64,000 bases of DNA from CBDHFF01 sp965262395. Its GTDB lineage: Bacteria > Pseudomonadota > Alphaproteobacteria > Rickettsiales > Anaplasmataceae. The translations under genes were made by a program, and so were the position numbers. Below are positions 9,536 through 19,166 of this stretch, piece after piece (position 1 is the first letter of the stretch; each line of letters starts with the position of its first letter). The stretch covers positions 56,284 to 120,283 of the forward strand of contig CBDHFF010000001.1 in NCBI GenBank assembly GCA_965262395.1, in the 5' to 3' direction. The notes below the pieces were generated by a model. It worked only from the letters and a program-made list of their open reading frames with translations, was not told the DNA's origin and made no database searches.

Positions 9536-9949
9536 TTATGATTCTAATGCTGAACCTATAAAGTAACCTATAATAATGTAGATTTTACCAGCTGTTAAGT
9601 CTGCAGTTCCAACATCTAGTTTTACAACACTAGCTTTTTTGAGTTTTGCTCCTGGAGCAGGAACTAATAAAGCTTGTACTGATTCATCAGCAAAACTTGC
9701 TTCTGCTATTGCTGCAGTAAGAGGCATGTCAGATGTAGTGTTAGCTGCTTCACCTAAAATGATCTGTAATGTTGAAGATGATCCTGCTACGTCTTTATAC
9801 GTATACATAGTAATGTCTGTAACATAAGCATCTTCTGGAAAAGTTGCACTGTCAGCTAACGCTATGTGATTCGTTGCTGCATGTGCTCCTCCATCTACTG
9901 TAAAGTCATATACAGCGGTTGAATAATGTTTTTTTGGGTTTTGTGGCAT
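9536..9949 (-). CDS. Putative head decoration/fibre protein
   Basis: This 137-aa, Ala/Thr-rich, β-rich protein has no cysteines. It lies directly upstream of the capsid gene and downstream of the scaffold-like gene, the usual place of decoration or head-fibre proteins. Its C-terminus (KIYIIIGYFIGSALES) is hydrophobic but too short and β-like for a certain membrane anchor. It loosely resembles the small virion-type proteins at 54.8 and 59 kb. Function inferred. Confidence 0.6.
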   Translation of the reverse strand: MPQNPKKHYSTAVYDFTVDGGAHAATNHIALADSATFPEDAYVTDITMYTYKDVAGSSSTLQIILGEAANTTSDMPLTAAIAEASFADESVQALLVPAPGAKLKKASVVKLDVGTADLTAGKIYIIIGYFIGSALES

Positions 9950-9999
9950 GATTTCAAATTTTTTTAATTAATTAATTTAGTTATTGTTGTTTTATTGTT

Positions 10000-11286
10000 T
10001 TAAATTCTTTTGAACATATTCTTATTAGCTCTTGAGATCTTTCTTTTTGGTCTCTCTTTACTTTCAGCATTATCAACCGGTGCTGCAGTAGCTCTATTGC
10101 TTTGTGCACTTTTCAATTTTCTTACAGTTTGTTCAACTGCTTTATTTGCACCCTTCTTCATTATCTGAGATTTATAACCATTTGGATCTGCAAGTAACCA
10201 TAATGCTTCTGATACTAGATCATAGTTTGGCTCAACAAATTGATACTTCTCTAATAAGTGTCCTAATAAGTTTGTGTTTTGTCCACTAATTGATGGATAT
10301 GCTGGATTAACTAATCCGTTATAGAGAAGTGATTGTACTTTTTTGTCAACTTTACTACCACCCACTTTACCATCTTTTAATGTATTATATACGTTTTGCA
10401 TATAATTTTGAGATGCTTGTTCTTGTTGTTTTTTCTTCATGTCTTGTTCTTGAAGTTTAGCAGCAACAACCTTTTCTTGCATCTTATCTAATTTTGGTTT
10501 AAACTTGTTTGCTTGTGTTTCAAGTTTACCAAGATCTTTCCATACTTCTATTTCTTCAGAGATCTCTTCTTGAGTACCATAACCTGTAGCTCCTAAGTAT
10601 TCTCTAATTATATATTCTTGATCTCTTTCTTCTTTAACATTTAAATCTCTAGTTTCTTCAACTACAGATAATGCTTTAAATATTCCTTTTAAATCTGTTC
10701 CTCCATCTGCAACATATCTTGCTGCAATTTGTAATTCTTGTGGTAAACTATCAAAGAATTGTTTTGGAGTTTCTCTTCTCACTGCATTAGCTCTTTCATC
10801 TAAATTAGCTTGAATAAGTTCTTCAAAATCTTTTGCACTATAATCATTTAAATCTTTATCATCATCAAATCCTACAATTTTATCATCTGCAATTAATTTA
10901 TTAAAGACATCAGCTATACCACTAATAGGCTTTCTACCTCTCTTCTTAGTTTCTTTTTGTTCTGTTTCTTCATCTTCAGTTTGATTATCTCCTAAAAGCT
11001 CATCAATTTGTTCTTTAGAAACTACATCTTTTTTATCTTCAGTTTTTTTAGTGGTTTCTTCTACTTCCTCTTCCGCCACTTCTTCTACTTCCTCTTTCAC
11101 ATCTTCAATAGGTTTATCTATAAAAGACATATCTACATCTTTCTTTCTTGAGAATACATTAGGTTTTTTAGTGTCTTCTTCAGGTAAGGTAATTGAATCT
11201 GCTGATGGAGCTCCATTAAAGATCTCATCAAGGTTGACATCCACCTTTTCTACTTTAGTTACAACTGTTTTTGTTTCGTTTGACAT
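10000..11286 (-). CDS. Acidic scaffold-like head assembly protein
   Basis: This 428-aa protein has a highly acidic, disordered front (residues 60-120, runs of E/V/T). A long helical, coiled-coil centre follows, rich in K, E and Q, and it ends in a basic tail (KRKISRANKNMFKRI). Such polarity and coiled-coil content, with a basic C-terminus to bind capsid, is typical of scaffolding proteins. It lies between portal and capsid genes. Late-promoter copy 4 stands 34 nt before its start, so it heads the scaffold-decoration-capsid unit. No protease motif was seen. Confidence 0.65.
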   Translation of the reverse strand: MSNETKTVVTKVEKVDVNLDEIFNGAPSADSITLPEEDTKKPNVFSRKKDVDMSFIDKPIEDVKEEVEEVAEEEVEETTKKTEDKKDVVSKEQIDELLGDNQTEDEETEQKETKKRGRKPISGIADVFNKLIADDKIVGFDDDKDLNDYSAKDFEELIQANLDERANAVRRETPKQFFDSLPQELQIAARYVADGGTDLKGIFKALSVVEETRDLNVKEERDQEYIIREYLGATGYGTQEEISEEIEVWKDLGKLETQANKFKPKLDKMQEKVVAAKLQEQDMKKKQQEQASQNYMQNVYNTLKDGKVGGSKVDKKVQSLLYNGLVNPAYPSISGQNTNLLGHLLEKYQFVEPNYDLVSEALWLLADPNGYKSQIMKKGANKAVEQTVRKLKSAQSNRATAAPVDNAESKERPKRKISRANKNMFKRI

Positions 11287-11320
11287 AATATTTTGGTTTT
11301 GTTGGTTTATGTTTGTTGGT

Positions 11321-11340
11321 TATACATATATAATATAATA
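11321..11340 (-). promoter_or_regulatory. Putative late promoter copy 4
   Basis: Minus strand TATTATATTATATATGTATA matches the late element except that TTGTATAT is replaced by TTATTATAT. It sits 34 nt before the scaffold-like gene, the same spacing as copies 1, 2 and 7. Confidence 0.55.
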
Positions 11341-11407
11341 AGATTTTTTTTAATAAACCTTAAAAATTTTATTTTATATAAAGATTTTTGGTAGTATATA
11401 GCTATCC

Positions 11408-14170
11408 TTACTTTTTCTTATCTTTCTTAGATTTTGGAGCGTCATATTTGTTCTTATTCTCACGTGCAATTTCAAGATTTGTATTAGCTATTTCACGTTG
11501 AGTTGCTAATTTTGACTTCTCAACTTCTAGTTTAGAGTTTTCATAAGAACCCTTTCTAGCTGACTCCTCTCTTTTAAACTCCATTTGATCTCTATATTGA
11601 TCTCTATTCTCCATATCACGCATTGCATCTTGGAAATCACTTTGTTGATTCTCATTAATATCAGCTTGTGCTCCATAACCAGCAGCTCTAATTTCTGCAA
11701 CCAGAAGATCCTTCTTACGTTCTTCAGCACTTTCTGTTTGTAAGAACTCACGTTCAGCTGCTTTCTCTTGAGCTTGAGCTTGAATCTGTTGCTCTTGCAT
11801 TTGTTGTTGTTGTTGCATTTGTTGCTGTTTCTGTGCTTGTTCTTTTTCTTCAGCACTCTTAAGAATAGTTGATACTTCAGCAATTGATTCAGCTTTAATA
11901 ACACCTCCAAGATCATAGATGCTTGCACCTGTAGTATTATTAGTGAGAGCCATTTGTTTTAATTGTTCTAGTATAGCTCTATGATTTGTCTTAGTGGTAC
12001 AGAATATATTAAAGTCTCTCATTAATAATTCTGTTCCATTAATTGTAAAGTTTACTTTTTCTGCCTCACTAGATATATAATTTAATCTAACACTTGGCAT
12101 TTTACTATGGTAGAATTGTGATAGATCAGTTCTCATTTGATGTACACGTGGCATTAAGTTATCTGAATGTTGTATAAAATACATCTCTGTTTGTGCATAT
12201 GATGCTTGAATAGCTTGTGTTACACCAGTGGCTGTTTGTCTTGCCACCTCTTGCCCCATTCTTTGTGGATTAACACCAATTGCTTCAAATGCTTGATTCT
12301 TAAAATGATTTGCTAATTGGATTCTAGACATTAATCTTCCTGACTGTTCTAGATTTAAAGTTTGATAATGATTAAAGTTTGTAGCATTTTCAGTGTTTGT
12401 TATTGAAGTATCTAATGGTAACATACCAAAGTCCTTCATTGCTACATATGCTTTGGCCATATTGTTCTTACCCCAGTCTTCTCCCATTGAGTGACGCGGT
12501 AATGCATTTTGATCAAACATAATAACAGTACCTAATTCATCCACTAGTATATCTGCTATTTGATTATTAACCATATTATACCCTACCTGGTAAGGTTTCA
12601 TTAGATCAACTAAAGATGTTGATCTTGTATTTCTATCTGAGAACACTCTTCCTTCAATTGGGAGTTTAACACCATATAGGTTGTTATCTCCTTTAAATTG
12701 AAATTGTACTCTCCCTGGAGTTTCTTTATTTATACCAAGATATATTGGATCAAAATCTGTTGTTGTTTCTGTTCTCCATGAACCAGGTAAATTCCTACCT
12801 ATCTTAACTCCACCCCATACTTCATTCACCCATATCCAATCCACATGTTCCCCTTCAGCAAGATTATCCTTTGTCTTATCTTTAAACAGTGTTGTATTAT
12901 AGATTGGTTTATGTGTCATCTTAAAGTTTTCATCAACTATTAGTTGTTCCACTTCTCCATCAGGAAATACTCTTGTAAGATGACCCACTTTTCTTTGTGT
13001 CTTCCAATAGATAGTGGATACTCTTAACATATCAGTACTACCCCAAGAAGCAATATCTTCACCTTGACCTAATATTTGTGACACTACATCTCCTCCACCC
13101 CCTGGGTTTGCATCCCAGTTACTCATAAATTGTCTATATGCTAATGATGGTGCATTAGTATTCCACGCATGAGATTTAGTGGCATCATAAAATGATCCAT
13201 CATTTTGAACTGGATAATTCATATAGATAGCTGATTTAGCTGGATGAATTGATTCTAAAGATTCTAATTGTTTTTTTGACATTAAGTATCCATAAGAATC
13301 AATAACATCTGATATAGTAGCTAATTCACATTTACCTGCATAGTTTGAATCTGCAATGTATCTTATATCTGGAGACTTTTGGTAAAAAGTTAATACGGGG
13401 TTCCATAACTCTACATCATAATCATCTTCTAGCATACGGAAATGCCAGAATTCTCTATCACAAATAAGCATATCACGAAATCCTCTTTCTTCAAGCTCTT
13501 GCATTTTAAATCTTTCTTCATCAACTTTCATCTGATGAGTGGCCCATTCTTCAACTAGGCTCCTATAATCTTTTTGAAAAAATTGTTCTATCTCAGGTAA
13601 TGACTTAAGTCTTTCTGGTGCTAATTGTTCTTGAGCTTCAGCTGCTGATGGATCCATTCCCATCTCAATCATCTTTTGCGTCATCTTTTGTTCTGCATCA
13701 GCTAATAGATTTTCTTCTATTAATGATCTTTTATCTTCCATCATCTCGTTATATGATAGATCATCCACTGCTCTAAATTGAACTCTTGAAAATCTCTTTG
13801 AGAATTCACCTGAAAGAACATTTATTACATTTGGGATTATAGGATAAAACTTAAGTTCTAATGCAGATTCATCTTCTTCTGTTAGAACATCCATTAATTC
13901 TTTATACTGATTATCTTCCTCAACAATATAGTCTGACCTATCAATTATACCTTTAGCTAATTTATAATTCTTAAGAAGTTTTCTTGAATTCTTTCTTAAG
14001 AATTCCATCCCTTGTGTTTCTAGCCAATCTAGATTCCAAGCTGCCCAATCTAAATTTTTCTTTTTAGCTGATAGAAATTGAATAGGTTGAGATAAACTTG
14101 ACGTAGCAGGATATTTAGATTGCTTGGCCTTTGCACCTTTTTTTAATTGAAGAGCATTAAATATTTGCAT
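11408..14170 (-). CDS. Portal protein
   Basis: This 920-aa protein lies immediately downstream of TerL (72-nt gap) and upstream of the scaffold-like gene. It is predicted to be soluble, with an α/β wing-and-stem body in the first ~720 residues. The C-terminal coiled-coil is long and very rich in Q, E and K (residues ~760-910). Extended C-terminal helices form the barrel of P22-like and crAss-like portals. Length fits the large portals of that group. The Q-rich segment also opens long spurious frames on the same strand, which I do not count as genes. Confidence 0.75.
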   Translation of the reverse strand: MQIFNALQLKKGAKAKQSKYPATSSLSQPIQFLSAKKKNLDWAAWNLDWLETQGMEFLRKNSRKLLKNYKLAKGIIDRSDYIVEEDNQYKELMDVLTEEDESALELKFYPIIPNVINVLSGEFSKRFSRVQFRAVDDLSYNEMMEDKRSLIEENLLADAEQKMTQKMIEMGMDPSAAEAQEQLAPERLKSLPEIEQFFQKDYRSLVEEWATHQMKVDEERFKMQELEERGFRDMLICDREFWHFRMLEDDYDVELWNPVLTFYQKSPDIRYIADSNYAGKCELATISDVIDSYGYLMSKKQLESLESIHPAKSAIYMNYPVQNDGSFYDATKSHAWNTNAPSLAYRQFMSNWDANPGGGGDVVSQILGQGEDIASWGSTDMLRVSTIYWKTQRKVGHLTRVFPDGEVEQLIVDENFKMTHKPIYNTTLFKDKTKDNLAEGEHVDWIWVNEVWGGVKIGRNLPGSWRTETTTDFDPIYLGINKETPGRVQFQFKGDNNLYGVKLPIEGRVFSDRNTRSTSLVDLMKPYQVGYNMVNNQIADILVDELGTVIMFDQNALPRHSMGEDWGKNNMAKAYVAMKDFGMLPLDTSITNTENATNFNHYQTLNLEQSGRLMSRIQLANHFKNQAFEAIGVNPQRMGQEVARQTATGVTQAIQASYAQTEMYFIQHSDNLMPRVHQMRTDLSQFYHSKMPSVRLNYISSEAEKVNFTINGTELLMRDFNIFCTTKTNHRAILEQLKQMALTNNTTGASIYDLGGVIKAESIAEVSTILKSAEEKEQAQKQQQMQQQQQMQEQQIQAQAQEKAAEREFLQTESAEERKKDLLVAEIRAAGYGAQADINENQQSDFQDAMRDMENRDQYRDQMEFKREESARKGSYENSKLEVEKSKLATQREIANTNLEIARENKNKYDAPKSKKDKKK

Positions 14171-14242
14171 ATTGTTTTTATTTATTTAAGATATAATTAA
14201 TGGTAATATCCCCCCATGACGTTGTTGTAATCCAGTAATTTT

Positions 14243-16435
14243 TCATTTTATATTTTTAAATGGTGATTTTTTAAACTTTTTACCTTTTGATAATTGTCTT
14301 TTCCTTCCTATATTCTTATAAGGGTTCATAGATAATTTATACAAATTTTTGGAATTATCCAAGTTATTTGATGACTTATCACTCTCTTTACGTTTTAAAT
14401 ACCCTCTATTTGACTGTTGTACCTTTGCAAAAGCAACTAATGCAGAAAATGCTACAAGTCTATCCACATTCAATCCTGGATAATATTGTGACATTTCAGT
14501 TAATAACATTGGATCAGGAATTCTATCCACTCCAAAGGTTTGTTTTATTACTTCTCCGTTATCATCTAACTCTTCATCTATAACTTCTCTTATATATTCT
14601 ATTGCATAAGATATAAGATGACTCTTAAATAAAGTACCTGTATTCTTCCAACCATATTCCTGATATACTGTTCTGTTTGAACCAAGATCTTTTAGAAATA
14701 ACACTTGTTGTTTTGGAACTAAATACTTTTGTTTACGTCTAGCAATCATGTGTTGTATAAAGAGAGATATATTATTTTCAACAATTGTCCATGCATTATA
14801 CCATTCAACAATTAGTTCTAATCTTTCATGTGTTTTATTTATATCATCAAATCTACCAGACCAAGATGCAACAATCTTATCTTTTTCAATGAATGTCTCC
14901 TGACCATCTGGAGTATCTCTTGTGATTTCCACAGGATTTTTATATACAAATATACTACACAAAGAATCTGATGTAGTTGTTTTACCTTCTGAAACAGGGT
15001 CAATGGATGCATAGTATGTTCCAAAACCAGGATTATCTATTGGTCTTTCCCATACAACTATAGATCCTGTTTTATCTTCCATTTTTTTCTTTACTGGAAA
15101 ATGAGATATAGGTAGTTTCTTTGTTCTGTTTGCCACTATACCTTTTTCATCTCTTTCTAATTCAATGAACTCATATGAGTATTCTTTATCCTCAATCTTC
15201 TTCATTTGTCTAGCAATTATATTTTGTGGAAATATAGCAGCCTGTCTATAAGCAAATGCTTCAGCAATATTTACAGGTTTTTGAGATATACGTAATTGAT
15301 ATTGTTCTGGTCCAAGATCCTTCTCCCATTGTGCTCTTTCATCTTTAATTGCCTCAAGAGATTCTTTGATTAATGAATTACCAAATTGATCAATATGTGG
15401 TGGCATAGACCATTGTTCTGGAATAAATAATCCAGCAATCCCAACCACACCCTTATCATCCATAAGATCAGTTTCTATTGCATATATATCATTTGCTTGT
15501 GGATTAAGTATCATATCCTTTAATGGATTACATTGTTTAAGATCACCTACAGATCCTGCAGCAATAAACATACCAGTGGTCATCATACCTGATGTCATTG
15601 CAGGTCTAATATACTCATATGTTTGATCCATCTTAGAAGCAATTCCAGCCTCTTCATGAAAGAAATAAGTTACAGGTCCACCAACACCAGTGGTTGGATT
15701 CTTTTCAAAAGATGCGCCTTGTATCTTTGACATTAAACCTTTATTAGTTTTTCTATTATTAATTCTAACTTCAATCTTTTGTTCCCATAATAAAACCTTT
15801 TCTGGAGTACACGGTCTATACCATGCAGTATGCTCATTAAGAAAAGTCTTATATTCATCTAGGAACTTCCATGATCCTTTATCATTAATATAATCTTTAA
15901 GAGATGCTCCTATCTTACATATAGACCCTTCTTCAAACCAAAACTGATTAATAAGTTTACCCATATGAAAATAAGAAGATGCAATCTGACGTTTTTTAAG
16001 AATGGCTGCATGTTTAAAATGTAATTCTGCTAACATCTCATAAAGAGCCATATGATACTGAGCATCTCTAACTTTAGCAAACCCATATTTCTTTTCCTCC
16101 TTATCAAAGATAGGTAAGAAATTTAACCACATATAATAATCTCTGGTAAGATAGAATATATTCTTCTTACCATGATATAGTACACCATTCCTACATTTAT
16201 CCTTCTGATCATTCCAATAACTATTAAAGTCTTTTGATCTAAAAGGTTTATTACAATAGAATCCCTGTTTATTAAATAAGGTTGCTTGTTCATTAAATAG
16301 TAAAGCAACTTCATCAAAATCATACTGTCCTGGTTCTTTAAAAAGTAAAATGAGATACTTTCTAAATTCTTCATCAGACTCAAATTCAGTAATATCCCAT
16401 TCACCATTCTTATATGTAGGAATTATTCTACTCAT
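14243..16435 (-). CDS. terL: Terminase large subunit
   Basis: This 730-aa packaging motor protein cuts concatemeric DNA and pumps it through the portal. The N-terminal ATPase shows a degenerate Walker A region (LKKRQIASSYFHMGK, ~residues 141-155) and a Walker B-like strand ending in Glu-Glu (GPVTYFFHEEAG, ~260). The C-terminal RNase H-like nuclease begins at YASIDPVSEGKTTTSD (~residue 478), with later acidic residues around DPMLLTEM. The C-terminus is basic. It overlaps the GroES-like gene by 8 nt and is followed by portal. Confidence 0.85.
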   Translation of the reverse strand: MSRIIPTYKNGEWDITEFESDEEFRKYLILLFKEPGQYDFDEVALLFNEQATLFNKQGFYCNKPFRSKDFNSYWNDQKDKCRNGVLYHGKKNIFYLTRDYYMWLNFLPIFDKEEKKYGFAKVRDAQYHMALYEMLAELHFKHAAILKKRQIASSYFHMGKLINQFWFEEGSICKIGASLKDYINDKGSWKFLDEYKTFLNEHTAWYRPCTPEKVLLWEQKIEVRINNRKTNKGLMSKIQGASFEKNPTTGVGGPVTYFFHEEAGIASKMDQTYEYIRPAMTSGMMTTGMFIAAGSVGDLKQCNPLKDMILNPQANDIYAIETDLMDDKGVVGIAGLFIPEQWSMPPHIDQFGNSLIKESLEAIKDERAQWEKDLGPEQYQLRISQKPVNIAEAFAYRQAAIFPQNIIARQMKKIEDKEYSYEFIELERDEKGIVANRTKKLPISHFPVKKKMEDKTGSIVVWERPIDNPGFGTYYASIDPVSEGKTTTSDSLCSIFVYKNPVEITRDTPDGQETFIEKDKIVASWSGRFDDINKTHERLELIVEWYNAWTIVENNISLFIQHMIARRKQKYLVPKQQVLFLKDLGSNRTVYQEYGWKNTGTLFKSHLISYAIEYIREVIDEELDDNGEVIKQTFGVDRIPDPMLLTEMSQYYPGLNVDRLVAFSALVAFAKVQQSNRGYLKRKESDKSSNNLDNSKNLYKLSMNPYKNIGRKRQLSKGKKFKKSPFKNIK

Positions 16436-16700
16436 CCTCTATAGCCCATATATCTTGTTGTTTAAGTAGTATATGATCTTCATCCATATGAGATACTTTA
16501 ACTGGTTGTATAAATTGATTAAATAATACAACCTCACCTTCATATATTCCATTTACATCTTCACCAACTCCAACTACAGTACCTCTATCATCTTTTGTTT
16601 GATTACTCTCTGCAATATATATTCCTGTATCACCATATGTTTCTTTTGCTTTGTGTTGTTTAACTAGGATTCTATCTCCCACTGGTCTAATTTTACTCAT
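16428..16700 (-). CDS. GroES/gp31-like co-chaperonin
   Basis: This 90-aa protein has the full length and pattern of a Cpn10 subunit. IRPVGDRILVKQ opens it, an apparent mobile loop runs at residues ~17-38 (AKETYGDTGIYIAESN), then GTVVGVGE, GEVVLFNQF, and the closing strand DHILLKQQDIWAIED. Cpn10 caps GroEL; phage versions such as T4 gp31 adapt host GroEL to fold the capsid protein. It is translationally coupled to terL, so it is made with the packaging and capsid genes. Host GroEL would be the partner; none is in this window. Confidence 0.85.
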   Translation of the reverse strand: MSKIRPVGDRILVKQHKAKETYGDTGIYIAESNQTKDDRGTVVGVGEDVNGIYEGEVVLFNQFIQPVKVSHMDEDHILLKQQDIWAIEDE

Positions 16701-16719
16701 TTCTATTTGGTTTTAATTA

Positions 16720-17238
16720 TTATAATTGATCATATGCTAAACCTTGTCCACCACGAACTTGGCTTTTTTGCTCATCCTTCATATCATTATATGCTCCTTT
16801 AAATGATTGTCTAATACTATCAAACTTAGCAGCTGTATTTACTAATGCAGTAAGATTACCATCTCTACCATGTTCTATTTGTGTCTTCTCCATATATCTA
16901 GCTAATCTATCAAGCATAGTTTTAATACCTTTATAGGCTCTATATGTTGGAGTATGATATAATTCAGTGCATAATTTTATAGCATTAGTGATGATTTCAT
17001 CTTCTGTAGATTCTTCAAAGTCTATCTCTTCAATAATTATATCTTCTTTCTCATGTTCAGTCATATTAAAAAATGGGTTCATATCTGGATCAGGACATGT
17101 CATATAAAATATATATAAATATACAGACATATATGTATCTGGATATTCATCCATTATTTTCTTTAAAGTTTTTATAGAGTAACAGTGTTCTGAAGGAATT
17201 ACTTTTCCGTTTTGTACATCAAATAATTTTACTAACAT
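16720..17238 (-). CDS. Unassigned protein upstream of terL (small-terminase candidate)
   Basis: This 172-aa acidic, helical protein ends in a polar tail (SQVRGGQGLAYDQL). It overlaps the PD-(D/E)XK gene by 7 nt and precedes GroES and terL, the position where small terminases are often found. I see no clear HTH. The packaging role is a guess from location. Confidence 0.6.
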   Translation of the reverse strand: MLVKLFDVQNGKVIPSEHCYSIKTLKKIMDEYPDTYMSVYLYIFYMTCPDPDMNPFFNMTEHEKEDIIIEEIDFEESTEDEIITNAIKLCTELYHTPTYRAYKGIKTMLDRLARYMEKTQIEHGRDGNLTALVNTAAKFDSIRQSFKGAYNDMKDEQKSQVRGGQGLAYDQL

Positions 17239-18065
17239 TGTGGATTATCTTTTAACCACATAACAAGACTATCAATCTCATCTTTTAAATATGGTAGGTT
17301 ATATATTTTAATTTCTTTTATTATTGGTTCTCCTTGTTCATTATATTTTGATATTGGATACCCAAATTCATTCTCACCTTCCTTCTCAAATGATACATGT
17401 TGTATCTGTAATTTACCTATCTTAAGTTTAGGATTATGTTTTTTAATTATATATGCATATAAACTCATCTGTAAATTATAATGTTGTAAATTACAATCAT
17501 CAAGATTATTTACAGGATTATACATCTTGGATGTTATACCTTCCCAATTAGTGAATCCTTTTTCCTTTATTTCTTTATTAGTTTTATAGTCTAAAATATT
17601 AATCTTATTATTAACTATAGATACTAAATCAGCTTGACCACATAATCCTAATGACTTTAGATAAACAAAATGTTCAGGGTATGCTCCATCTTTTAGTTTT
17701 TGTTCAGGGGCAATCTTAATTCCCTTATCATCTGATATAGGTCTTATTATTGGTACCTCAACACCATCTCTTTCAATAGTATTAAACTCACAAAGATTTT
17801 CTTCTCTCTGATCATGATACCAATTACCTAACTTAATTGCTCTATCTGTTTCACCATCCCAAGCAGCAATAATTTCTTTAGGAGTCATACCATACCATTT
17901 TGATCTTTTATTCTTAGATGACTTCTTTGATTGTCCGTCTCTATCAAATTTAGGTTTAAACATACCTATAAAACTAGTTACACTAGTCCATTTAATTTGA
18001 TCTTTCTCAAGATCTTCATTTAGACTTTCATAAATATGACCTTCTTCTTTAAATATTACCGGCAT
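17232..18065 (-). CDS. PD-(D/E)XK nuclease of the packaging block
   Basis: This 277-aa protein has a Cas4/RecB-type nuclease core. GLCGQADLVSIV supplies the Asp and INILDYKTNKEI the D-x-K, followed by QMSLYAYII (the QxxxY motif). An H near GNWYHDQ (~residue 95) may complete the site. Unlike the similar enzyme in the replication region, this one is cotranscribed with terminase genes. It may therefore trim or resolve DNA before packaging. Overlaps at both ends suggest coupling. The family call is firm, the job inferred. Confidence 0.75.
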   Translation of the reverse strand: MPVIFKEEGHIYESLNEDLEKDQIKWTSVTSFIGMFKPKFDRDGQSKKSSKNKRSKWYGMTPKEIIAAWDGETDRAIKLGNWYHDQREENLCEFNTIERDGVEVPIIRPISDDKGIKIAPEQKLKDGAYPEHFVYLKSLGLCGQADLVSIVNNKINILDYKTNKEIKEKGFTNWEGITSKMYNPVNNLDDCNLQHYNLQMSLYAYIIKKHNPKLKIGKLQIQHVSFEKEGENEFGYPISKYNEQGEPIIKEIKIYNLPYLKDEIDSLVMWLKDNPQC

Positions 18066-18504
18066 CTCTTTGTTTTATTTGTTCTTTTAATTTTTTGAAA
18101 TGTTCCTCCTTTGCTTTCTTAATCTTTTCATCATGTGCTTTTTTAGCTTCATGTCCAAAGTAAAGTTGTTTCTTAAGTTTGTTCTCCATTTCTGCAGGCA
18201 TAATTGCTTCCCACCTTCCTTTTGGACAACTAGCTGACATAGCTCTTATCTTTAATCCTAAACTACAACCACAATCTGAACAACAAGGTGCTGACTTAGG
18301 TACTGCACAACTCTTACCTTCTCTATCTATAAGTGGACAAATCTTACATTCTTGGAATCTCAATTTAGCAATCATCTCAACATCATCATTCTTGAAGATC
18401 TTATTCTTTATACCTTCTGCAATTTTATCTAGATTACCTAGGGCACCTAATAATTTATTTATTCTCATCTCTGAACTTTCTTTTGTTATTAATATTTGAT
18501 TCAA
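18049..18504 (-). CDS. Zinc-binding cysteine-cluster protein
   Basis: This 151-aa protein has a central treble-clef-like cluster: CKICPL, SCAV, PCCSDCGCSLGLKIR and CPKGRW (residues ~53-97). This layout, ending in CP(K/L)GxW, recurs in small phage proteins of unknown function. The C-terminal 50 residues form a basic coiled coil. It overlaps the HU/IHF gene by 50 nt and the nuclease gene by 17 nt, so these three are made together. Confidence 0.65.
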   Translation of the reverse strand: MNQILITKESSEMRINKLLGALGNLDKIAEGIKNKIFKNDDVEMIAKLRFQECKICPLIDREGKSCAVPKSAPCCSDCGCSLGLKIRAMSASCPKGRWEAIMPAEMENKLKKQLYFGHEAKKAHDEKIKKAKEEHFKKLKEQIKQRDAGNI

Positions 18505-18814
18505 TCTTATCTAATAAATCTTCCATTTCTTTTAATTTTTCTTTTACAGGGATAGATTTATCATATCCATCAAATGTCATTTTTTCTAAATTACCTAATA
18601 TATCTTTGTTTCTTTTTATTGCTTTTCTCAATTTATTTGTTCTAATTGAAAATGTTCCAAGGTTAGGTATACTAACTTTTGGATTCTTTAACTCAGATAG
18701 ATTCTTTCTTACTTTATCATAAAAGAAAAAAACTAAGTCACTAACTAGATCCTTGTGCACTCCTACATCTTCAGCAATATTCTTATAAAAACTCTTATGC
18801 TTCTTTGGGTTCAA
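18455..18814 (-). CDS. HU/IHF-family DNA-bending protein
   Basis: This 119-aa protein matches the HU/IHF fold. A helical front carries IAEDVGVHKDLVSDLVFFFYD. Then comes KVSIPNLGTFSIR, the strand pair with the conserved N-LG-F, and a basic β-arm region (KLRKAIKRNK). An extra helical tail of ~35 residues lies beyond the core. HU/IHF proteins bend DNA; phage versions act in packaging, replication or nucleoid control. It is embedded in the late packaging operon, as in crAss-like phages, which favours a packaging or virion role. Confidence 0.8.
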   Translation of the reverse strand: MNPKKHKSFYKNIAEDVGVHKDLVSDLVFFFYDKVRKNLSELKNPKVSIPNLGTFSIRTNKLRKAIKRNKDILGNLEKMTFDGYDKSIPVKEKLKEMEDLLDKIESNINNKRKFRDENK

Positions 18815-19166
18815 CGCTCAAAATTTTAAAGTCTAGAAATAATGTACCATCTATCTGAATATTCATTTCAGGATTAAGCATAATTGTCTTCTTATTTTTA
18901 CCCTTCTTTATTATTAATCCTTTCTTCTCTGCTTTTGATAATGCATTTCTACAAGACTGAGAACTTTTAAATATACCTAACTCAGATATTTTATCACAAA
19001 ATATAGTTAATTCAATATCCTCCATTAACGCTAAAGAATATAAACAATTAAGATCTGACATACTGATCTGAATATTGTTAAAAAAACAGTAAGTAAGGAT
19101 TTGATATTGAATTACCTCATCCCTACCTACTTTTATTTTCTTTTCAACTTTGTTTACTATAGCCAT
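18795..19166 (-). CDS. Winged-helix DNA-binding protein
   Basis: This 123-aa protein has a helix-rich front and a wHTH-like segment, ELGIFKSSQSCRNALSKAEK, followed by a basic wing (GLIIKKGKNKKTIMLNP). It overlaps both neighbours and lies between the HU/IHF-like and YkuD-like genes. It may regulate late genes or bind packaging sites. The class is likely; the target is unknown. Confidence 0.6.
   Translation of the reverse strand: MAIVNKVEKKIKVGRDEVIQYQILTYCFFNNIQISMSDLNCLYSLALMEDIELTIFCDKISELGIFKSSQSCRNALSKAEKKGLIIKKGKNKKTIMLNPEMNIQIDGTLFLDFKILSVEPKEA

Noticed and set aside
11527..11928. 133-aa minus-strand frame overlapping the portal gene
   Set aside because: It is a +1/-1 shadow of the Gln/Lys-rich coiled-coil coding of the portal (repetitive CAA/AAA), with no independent start signal.
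7841..16435. Firm assignment to the crAss-like phages
   Set aside because: Gene order and some small genes agree, but no virion RNA polymerase or diagnostic marker is in the window; recorded only as a resemblance.
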